In this document: piece after piece, positions 55,905 through 64,000 of the stretch
Numbering within the stretch: position 1 is the first letter of the stretch
Layout of the letters: the number at the start of each line of letters is the position of its first letter
Origin: Rhynchonema sp. JSB1_4
Taxonomy: Eukaryota; Nematoda; Chromadorea; Monhysterida; Xyalidae
Length of the DNA stretch: 64,000 nucleotides
Reading direction: 5' to 3'
Assembly: GCA_030248065.1 (NCBI GenBank)
Contig: JASAMV010008534.1
Location: 1-64,000, forward strand
Made by a program: the position numbers and the translations under genes
The notes under the pieces: model-generated
What the model was told of the DNA's origin: nothing
Seen by the model: the letters and a program-made list of their open reading frames with translations, nothing else
The model's database searches: none

Positions 55905-58900
55905 TTAAGACACTTTGCCTGAGAAAGTCGTACGCTTCTCATACGGATGGGGCCAAATTTTATCGAATTCGAGTTTGTGTCATTAGACCGTTATATGGGA
56001 CGGGAATATTACGTATGCAAAATATTTTTTGAAAACTCCCTGTCTAACCGATAACTAAAAAAGAAAATTTTGTGAAAAAAGAGGAGGAAAAAAAAAAAAA
56101 AAAAAAAAATTTTTGGAAGAATTTGAGAATCTTCCTATGACAAATGCTTCCGGTAAAAGCACACTGTAGTAACGATCTATCTGCGCAAAGAGTGGCTAAA
56201 AAATTGGGACCAAAAAAATAGAAAAAATCACGTTTCTTACCCAACTTTAAGGGTCCGAAAAATGCTTCACGCGCCTCAGCAAGCCATGTCCCGCGCTTTC
56301 GTGGCGATTGTCTTTCAAAATCAATTAAAAAATTTCACTTCGGGTCATAATCGATTGCGTAGCACCACTTCAAAACACCTCATCACGATATCCCACCCTT
56401 CACAGCTTGTACGCGCGCGTGTAATCTGGCGGCTCAATATTATTTTGTGCAGGTGGCGTGGCTGGCACACCTCTGTAGAATTGTTTTACAAGTGTTATAC
56501 ACGTGATCATTGAGCAAAAACTAAATGTGTCACAATGTTCTACAAGTCTGAATTCTGATATGAAAGGTGTTGTACGGGGAATTTCAAAAGCGTTTGTCGC
56601 AATTGAACTGCACGTCATAACATGAGGCTGTCAGTGCGACTGTTTCTCATAGGTTTGGGCCGTTCAAGTTCGTTATTCCTCTACACAATCAAAAACGTCA
56701 TTTTTAAAACTCGATTTTTTTTACTGGTTTTAAGCGCTCTGTCAAATAGAAACTGGATGTCCATTTCTATTATTTATTCCTATATTGCGCTGGGAGTCTG
56801 CTTTAAATTGGTACAAATTTGACTTATCGGAATGGCACAAGCACATGTCACGGGCAGAAATGTATAGTCCGTCCATCAGCTGATGGCACTTTGGGCTTCG
56901 TTTCCAGTAGTGCCATAGCCTTTCTACGGCAAGGGCAAAACAAAAAAATATCAAAGGTCAGATTTATGTGTGAAAGAGCTATGCCTAGAGCCAATTAAAT
57001 AAGCTAAATGGTGGCGCAAAGATATTTGCTTAATATACAAAACATCTGGTCGTGACGTTGTAATGATTGGCTTCAGTTGACACTAAGCTACTCCGTGTAT
57101 TCAAGCGTTCAAGTGTACACCATTAAGCTACAATTTGGTTAGCATAGTCAGTTAGCTCATGCGATTTACTTTTCAATGATATATAACCTGATCATGTTAC
57201 ATTTACCGGCGATAGAGTTTCGGCCAAACTGCAACATCCCTTCATTCCTCCACACACCTCATCCCACTTTCAGCCAGGTGATCGGTAGCTGCTGTGGAGG
57301 AATGAAGGGATGTTGCTGTTTGGCCGAAAACTCTATTGCGGATGAGTGTAACATGACCGTAATATATATCATTGAGAGAAATCGCATGGGCTAACTGACT
57401 ATGCTAACCATTTTGATTAAAGCTTAAAGCTTTCGTTGGAATGCACTGAGGAGCTAGGTGTCAACTGAAGCTAATCGTTACAACATCACCACGGCTAGAT
57501 GTTTTGTATGAAGCAAATATCTTTGCACCACGATTTAGCTTATTGGCACTTCAACGATATATAACATAACTAAATTATCGTTATGCACAATCAAGTTTTT
57601 GGGCAAAGTACAATTTCAGGCATAGCTCCTCCACACAGAAATCTGGCCATTTTACAATTTTTTGTTTTGCCCTTGCTGTAGAAAGGCTATGGCATTCCTG
57701 GGAATGAAACCCAAATTTCTTAGTGGTTCAGAAGATTGGGCGTTTAGCCCCATGTATTACGATTTTGCCCGACGTCGAACTGTTTAAGAAAAATACAGGT
57801 AAAGTGAAGACTATAAAAATTCAAGGGTTTTTTTGGTACGCTCTTGTTGGTGATATGTTCTTGGGCTATTCCAATACGTCAAATTTGTATTAATTTAAAA
57901 CAGACACCCACTGCAATATAGTAATGAGCAATAGAAACGGATATCCAGTCTCTATCTGACAGAGCGCTTCAAACCAAAGTTAGAGAAACCAGTTTTAAAA
58001 ATGACGTTTTTGATTGTGTGGAGGACTAGCGAACTTGAACGGGCCCAAAACCTATAACAAAAGTCGCACTAATAGCCTCATATTATGACGTGCAATTCAA
58101 TTCCGGCAAACGCTTTTGAAATTCCCCGTACAACACCTTTCATATCAGAATTCAGACATGTAGGGTGATATTTTCGAAACGGTGTAAAGGTGAGTTGGGT
58201 GTAAAGGTCGGTGTAAGCTCAATCGAAAACTCGGTCGGTGTCAGCTCGGTGTAAACATGAAACATTGCCTGCTGTTAACGTGTAATGTTTCATGTTTACA
58301 CCGAGCTTACATCAACTGAGCTTTCGACCGAGCTTACACTGACCTTTACACCCAACTGAGCTTTACACCGTTTCGAAAATACCACCCGTAGAACATTGTG
58401 AACACATTTAGTTTTTGCTCAATGATCACGTGTATAACACTTGTAAAACGATTCCCCAGAGGTGTGCCAGCCACGCCACCTGCACGAAATAATATTGAGC
58501 CGCCAGATTACACGCGCGCGCGCTCACAAGCTGGCTGACAGGCGCACACTGGGGTGCGCAATATCGTGTATGGAGGTGTTTTGTAAGTGGTGCTACGCAA
58601 TCGATTATGACCCGAAGTGAAATTTTTTAATTGATTTTGAAAGACAATCGCCCATGCAAAGGGCCGGGACCCATGGTCTTGCTGGAGGTGCGTGGAAGCA
58701 TTTTTCGGTCACCCTTAAACTTGGGTAAGAAACGTGATTTTTTCTATTTTTTTGGTCCCAATTTTTTAGCCACTCTTTGCGCAGATAGCATCGTTACTAC
58801 AGTGTGCTTTTACCGGAAGCATTTGTCAACAATCTGGTGAAGACCACTTCTCGAAATTCCATTCACAAAAATAGTTATGACTTTCTAAGTATTTTTTTCC

Positions 58901-59085
58901 TCATCCTTTTTTGGGCTCAGCACAAAATTTCCTTTTTTGAGCTATATCTCGGCTTAGACAGGGAGTTTTCAAAAAATGTTTTGCATTCGTAATATTCCCG
59001 ACCCATAGAACTGATTTTTATCCCAAACTCAAAATCGATCAGATTTGGCCTTTTTCGTTCGAATCTATCTGGCAAAATGTCTTAA
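55905..59085. mobile_element. 3.2-kb palindromic (foldback) element with TTAAGACA ends
   Basis: Left arm 55905-57252 and right arm 57295-59085 are reverse complements over nearly their whole length. Examples: ctgcgcaaagagtggctaaa against its mirror at 58763-58785; the arms meet at a near-perfect hairpin around 57207-57340. Termini are TTAAGACAC and TGTCTTAA, consistent with TTAA target use. The right arm is longer because a 225-bp MITE lies in it. No transposase is recognisable. Confidence 0.75.
58163..58387. mobile_element. Palindromic MITE with GGGTG ends (copy B), nested in the foldback element
   Basis: Same family as 48884-49092. Flanked by GTA at 58160-58162 and 58388-58390. The left arm of the host palindrome shows the uninterrupted site at 56541-56543 (TAC on the plus strand), which directly demonstrates a 3-bp duplication. 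Confidence 0.85.
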
Positions 59086-61227
59086 ACAGCGTGCTCAGTG
59101 AAGCACTGCGCATGATACTGACCAACTGTCAGTATTTTAGCGTGAGCGCATTACTTGTGCGGGTCGCTTTCCTTGTGCTTATTAATCTTGTTCTGTCTCC
59201 CGCTCCGAACGCCTTTATGCCAGACGCACATGGCTGCGATCCATACTGGTATATGGTAGTGTATGTGGGTGTGTGTCCACCAGGAACATGACACAGCACT
59301 TGCGGGATGATGCGCAAAACACGCTGTTCCCATGACTCCTGTTGCTAATTTGTGTGACCGTTTGATGGGTCAATCGAGCGGGAACACTGTAATGTTGCGT
59401 TGGCAGTGGAAACCAAACCGAAAAAATCTTGCCGCTGACTGACTAACTGACTGGTCGGGTGTGTCTCCGCCCCATTTGTTTGCGGACGACGACAAGGCCA
59501 ACAACCGTGCATGATAGCAAGCACAGGCACTCGTTAGCTTATTTCCGGTACTTTGCCACTAAATCAACATTCACATCGCCACGCGATAATTGCTTCCGAC
59601 ACATCGGAGGACGTGCACAACCGTACATGCTTTCACATTTTCTTGATGTTGCCATTGGTACAATGCAACTACACACGCATCCGTACATATCGTGTGTATG
59701 TGATGTGATGCAATTCAAAGGACGCGTGGGTTAATGGACTTTTTTTAAAAAGCATCAACTGTTCGGCCAACTATAACAGCGGAAGTCAAAGCTTTGGTGT
59801 AGCTGTTGCTTCAGGATAGTGCTCAAGTTTATTTTAGGACATGATACAAATGGTCGCTGGATACGATATGCAGCACAATGTCACGTTATCATATGTGATA
59901 CCCATGTTAGGGAAGCTGGAACCAACACAGTAGAAACACGTAAGAGGACGCTGAAATGAGACGTGACGAAGGCTGGTTACATGCATGTACATTCACCGAC
60001 ATCGGGCGAAATGTTGTTACATACGACTTGCACCCAGTTGTGATAAACATACTGAAAGTTACGTTGTCATGAGCAAGGTGAATATGAGGAGGTAGAGGCA
60101 GCGTTGTGTATTTTCACTTTCACAATTAGATCTCCTGAAGGCAGTAAACTTAAAAGCACTCTCGCTTCTTGCTGCCGACGGAACGCCCATTAGCGGCTGA
60201 TTTGTGTGCCGGCTCGGTTGATTTTGTGGCTGCCTCGCGTATGCATGTGTACACTGAGAGGTTGAAGCTAATCTGACTGGAGACAATGAAAGTTCTTTTC
60301 TTTTCTCTCGACGGCACTGGCTACTGTTGACAAAAATTAAACGCCAGATTTATCACATACGTCATAAGCTGTAGCGTTTCTAATATTCATGAACAGTTTT
60401 TGATGAAAAACACCACATTCAGGAAGCCAATATTCCCCTCAAGTACTAAGGTAAGCAGCGAGTTTGGCGATAAACAATATGTACGCAAATGTACCTTGCA
60501 CAACCAGCGCAAAACGTTATTATTCACCGTAACGTTTACGTGTGATTCACGAAGTCCCGTACATGCAAATGACCTGTTGCCTCATTATCATCCAGAAATC
60601 GGTGGTTACAGTAGATAGGTAAGACAGCGCAAGACGAGACGAATATGAAATCGAATTGCTATCGAATTTGAATCTGCCATTGAATTTAGTCACTGCTAAA
60701 TTGTCCAGTCACCACTTTGGAAAAATTGCCAGACGAAGCAGTTCGGCGTTGGATAACACCTGCCACACCACGAAAGAGTGTACGTTGACGTTGTAATCTT
60801 TTGCACTTCCTTATGGACCTAATACCGAAACCCAAATTGTCTTCTTGACTGGCATGCACTATGCAGATTATAAACTGGTACTATGCAACGCACATGATAG
60901 GCGCAGCGCAGCTGAAAGCTACGTACTGGTATGGCTGTCAGTCAGAGCCATTTGTTTGCGCTTTAATTAAAGCCTTCCTTGTGCAAACGGTGAGGTTTCA
61001 ATTTCTCGCCAACGGCAGTAGTTACAGATCTTCTGGTGCCTGCCTCCGGTTTGTATGTTTGTTTTTGGCGACCAACCATTGCTGCTAATATCAGCTGACG
61101 GACGGAAGTGCGATGTAGATAGGCGTGCCATTAAAAAGGAAAACGGTGGGTATGAAATGCATGCTGAACCGGATGTCAAAATGCAGACGAAATGAAGTCC
61201 CAAAACCAACATGCGCCCTCCCACATA
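59086..61227. other. Gene-free stretch
   Basis: No ORF with recognisable family, no repeat ends identified. Only short composition-driven open frames. Confidence 0.4.
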
Positions 61228-62700
61228 CAGTGGCGGCCAAAAGTGTTCGAACTCTTATGCTGATGTAATGTAAATGCCTATAATTACAAGCAGACAGCAA
61301 CGAGTGCGCTGAGCTTTGGCTGCAGGCTAGGTATGACGTCACTAATTAACAATACAACAGAACAAGCCATTTGCTTGCATTGCTTGCGCGTGAGCAATAT
61401 TTGTTTATGCCTGGTCGAGATTTGGCCCGGCCAAAAGTGTTCGAACCTTTTCAGTTGGTCGTGTGTTTGGTGGTTTTGATGGTTTTTGGTGATAGATATG
61501 ATGCCTACTGAGCAAATCGAGGTCCCCTAATCATTTGAGGAAGGTTTCAAGACTTTCGGATGAGTCATGGTGGAGGAGTAGTTGATTAGCGGAGGAGCAA
61601 CAGTCAAAGTGCCGGTGAACTTCTTTGTGGATCATAAATCGGTGGTAAACCAACGAATGTCCACATAATCATCTATTCTTGTCTGGAAAGTGCTAAATAC
61701 ACGTGCACGTTACATTCAGAAAGTTTGGTATCCGTTGGGTTACATTTCCCCTGTTCGTGGATTCACACGGTCGGTGCGGGGACACCGGTGGATCTTGTTA
61801 TTGTCTCCAGGTCGGGAGTGCATAGGTGGGGGTGGGTACGCAACCCTGTAGTTAGACTGATAACCGCACCAGCTCAAGTTTGTCAAACGACAATAACCCC
61901 GTGAAACTGCTCTATCAAAAAATACCAGCGGGGTTAAAAACTATTGTTGATTTTTGGGCATTTTCCAGTAGTTAAGACCGACCGCAGAATTTGGGTCCTC
62001 TTCATTTTTTGTGGCAGGGACCCAATGCCGGTTGTTGTCTGTTTAGAAACATTTAGACATGTTTACCTGTACTTTCAGTCAAGTTGGAGTCATTGGGCTA
62101 ACAACACCGTTCAGCTACCGCCAAATATACAACCGACCGACAAATCTGTCGGTGGCGGTGTGCAATCGAGAACTCCGTCATTGCTCACTAATCCTCTGAA
62201 GCTCGCAAATATTGTTTATTTGTGTCATCTCACGTGGTTTGAACTGGAAATAAAGCACAATCCGCACTGATATGACGCTCTACTATCGTTTTATGACCCA
62301 TTAGAAAGTTCACCGGCACTTTGACTGTTGCTCCTCCGCTAATCAACTACTCCTCCACCATGACTTATCTGACAGTCTCAAAACCTTCCTCAAATGGTTA
62401 GGGGACCTCGATTTGCTCAGTAGCCACCATATCTATCACCAATAATCATCAAAACCACCAAACACACGACCAACTGAAAAGGTTCGAACACTTTTGGCCG
62501 GGCCAAATCTCGACCAGGCATAAACAAATATGGCTCACGCCCAAGCAATGCAAGCAAATGGCTTGTTCTGTTGTATTGTTAATTAGTGACGTCATACCTA
62601 GCCTGCAGCCAAAGCTCAGCACACTCGTTGCTGTCTGCTTGTAATTACAGGTATTTACATTACATCAGCATAAGAGTTCGAACACTTTTGGCCGCCACTG
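61228..62700. mobile_element. Tc1/mariner-type non-autonomous element with IR/DR ends
   Basis: 1473 bp flanked by TA (61226-61227, 62701-62702). Terminal inverted repeats begin CAGTGGCGGCCAAAAGTGTT and extend about 430 bp (61228-61655 against 62290-62700). Each arm holds the direct repeat GGCCAAAAGTGTTCGAAC twice (outer near 61235, inner near 61431; mirrored on the right), the IR/DR layout of Tc1-like transposons. The 630-bp centre has no recognisable DDE transposase. Confidence 0.85.
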
Positions 62701-63615
62701 TATATGTACGTGCATGCAAACACAGACGTATTTTTTAAATCATTTGAAGAACAATATCCTGTTACACTTATAGCATCGAATGACTGAAACGAAGCAGGAC
62801 AAAACTGTTAAACAGGTGCATTTGTGCACACACCCACACATACAACAATACTTTCATTGGCATCATGGCAATTGTGCCCATATTCACGAACCCAACAATT
62901 TTCAAAAGGATGAATGTGGTAGAGCATCACGGTCAACGATATACTGGCTTCGGGAGTAAGGTGCGCGTATACTCATTCCGCGGAACAGAAAGAACAGTGA
63001 AGGAACGATTATTTCCGGTGACCCGCGTATACTTCACTCGAGGAACAGCGGAAACGAGTATACGCACGTCACACGGAACGATCTAACGCAATCGAGAAGG
63101 AACAAAAAAACGTTCCGCGGAACAGAAAGAACGAAGTCAAAACATTTTGACTTTTTGTGCTGTTCCTCGAGGTTGTTCAATTGAAATGAGCGTCACTGGA
63201 GTTCGGAGAGGCCAGAATTTTTATTTTTTTGACACCGCGATGTGAAATAAGCGTGGTTTTCGTCGAGAAACAAGAAAAAACATCACAGATCTTTCTCAGG
63301 ACGACTGACTTGGCGGTCTTCCATGTCCGTGGTAAATGAAACAGTTGTGAGCAAACCTTTGTCGTTCAAATAACCTAATTTTGACTTCAAAAAGTGCCCC
63401 TGGCATTTCTGACTTTATACTTACAATTTGCGTTATTTACACAGATTACACAACAAAGCCGTGAACTGGCTGCATTGTGGTGCGATCACATCAAAGCGTT
63501 TTGAGTGCATGAATTCAAATACTTCTGTTCTTTTAGTGACATTCTATTCACCATTTTTGAAATCAGTGTCAGTTTACACAGAAAAAAATAAGGAAAGCCA
63601 GCAAAAAGTACTCAT
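62701..63615. other. Repeat-like stretch near the right edge
   Basis: TTCCGCGGAACAGAAAGAAC occurs twice (about 62976 and 63112), with a related CTCGAGGAACAGCGGAAACG segment between them. No gene recognised. Confidence 0.4.
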
Positions 63616-63619
63616 CATG

Positions 63620-63705
63620 TGACCAGTCGAGATTTGAACCTCTGCGTGCGCAACGCGTGCGAACACAAGACCACGCCTTAGACCATTAGCCTATCCCGTC
63701 GGCAG
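63620..63705 (-). tRNA. tRNA-like sequence, probably degenerate
   Basis: Minus strand: A box-like TAGGCTAATGGTCTAAGGCG and B box GGTTCAAATCT. The region between is too long for a standard tRNA (an extra GCACGCG...CGCACGC hairpin), as in the 21.2-kb case. Anticodon not assignable. Confidence 0.3.
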
Positions 63706-64000
63706 CAGCTCGCTGCTTATTGTTTTACATAAACACAAGCAGTCTGAGTGAGTGTTGCTTGTTGCTGTGCTGCGCTGTAGTGTTGTGTGCGTGTGTGTGT
63801 GCTGCGTTGACGTCATAACGTGTGTGTGTGTGTTGTGATGCCTGATTCAGCAAGGTGACAGCCGATAATCAGCTTCAATTCGATTGGTAAACATAAAAAG
63901 TTTTACTCGATTGTCTTGTTCAAATCTGGCTGGAAATTTGTCGGGAAAACAAGGGAATTTTACGCAGAGCAGCTCCCCAACCATTGTCGACGCATTCTGA
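63706..64000. repeat. GT-rich microsatellites and window end
   Basis: (GT)n runs at about 63785-63802 and 63819-63833. No gene recognised before the window ends. Confidence 0.6.

Noticed and set aside
61656..62289. Transposase gene in the centre of the Tc1-type element
   Set aside because: No DDE/DDD motif, helix-turn-helix or terminal SPDLNP-like signature could be read in any frame; at most eroded remnants.
1..64000. CRISPR arrays or prokaryotic operons
   Set aside because: Spliceosomal introns throughout; the only tandem repeat (32 bp at 18352) lacks spacers.

Overview
This is eukaryotic nuclear DNA: about a dozen intron-rich protein-coding genes (introns mostly 50-1000 bp) separated by transposon-rich spacers. 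The best guess for the organism is a free-living nematode. The reasons are a small major-sperm-protein-domain gene, a FMRFamide-receptor-like GPCR, and a strikingly over-represented 10-mer, TGATGTTTCA. That 10-mer contains the GTTTCA core of the nematode piRNA ('Ruby') promoter motif. Its concentration inside introns of ordinary genes recalls the arrangement described for Plectus and Pristionch­us-type nematodes rather than the C. elegans clusters. The species itself cannot be fixed from this window.

Left half. BRAP (BRCA1-associated E3 ligase; its 5' end runs off the left edge), then PLOD (procollagen lysyl hydroxylase) with an MSP-domain gene nested on the opposite strand in one of its introns. 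MTO1 (mitochondrial tRNA wobble-uridine modification) and a flavin-containing monooxygenase follow, all reading rightward. A 7 kb gap (19.8-26.3 kb) holds a foldback element with TTAA ends, a hAT-like MITE with a perfect 8-bp target duplication and a short palindromic MITE.

Middle. A TTD14-like P-loop protein, a small heat-shock protein with a five-unit heat-shock element and TATA box, a MIF-family protein, and glutamine synthetase on the minus strand. From 37.2 to 39.7 kb lies a repeat thicket with nested insertions, followed by an unrecognised eight-exon gene.

Right half. RBM19 (six-RRM ribosome-biogenesis factor, 17 exons, apparently complete), then the first part of a TFIIIC TPR subunit (GTF3C3) whose remainder is missing, then a neuropeptide-type GPCR on the minus strand. 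From 55 to 64 kb I find no gene. The region holds a 3.2 kb palindromic element carrying a nested 225-bp MITE, a 1.47 kb Tc1/mariner-type element with IR/DR ends, tRNA-like sequences and microsatellites.

The genes are unrelated housekeeping and stress loci and show no operon logic. Two cross-cutting signals matter most. The first is the intragenic Ruby-like motif (22 exact GATGTTTCA copies, about 0.5 expected by chance for equal base composition). The second is a set of introns whose protein alignment and reading frame demand non-GT-AG borders (GC-AG twice, TT-AG, GT-GG twice, two more unresolved). Exon borders were placed by splice consensus, frame closure and remembered family alignments; no search was run.
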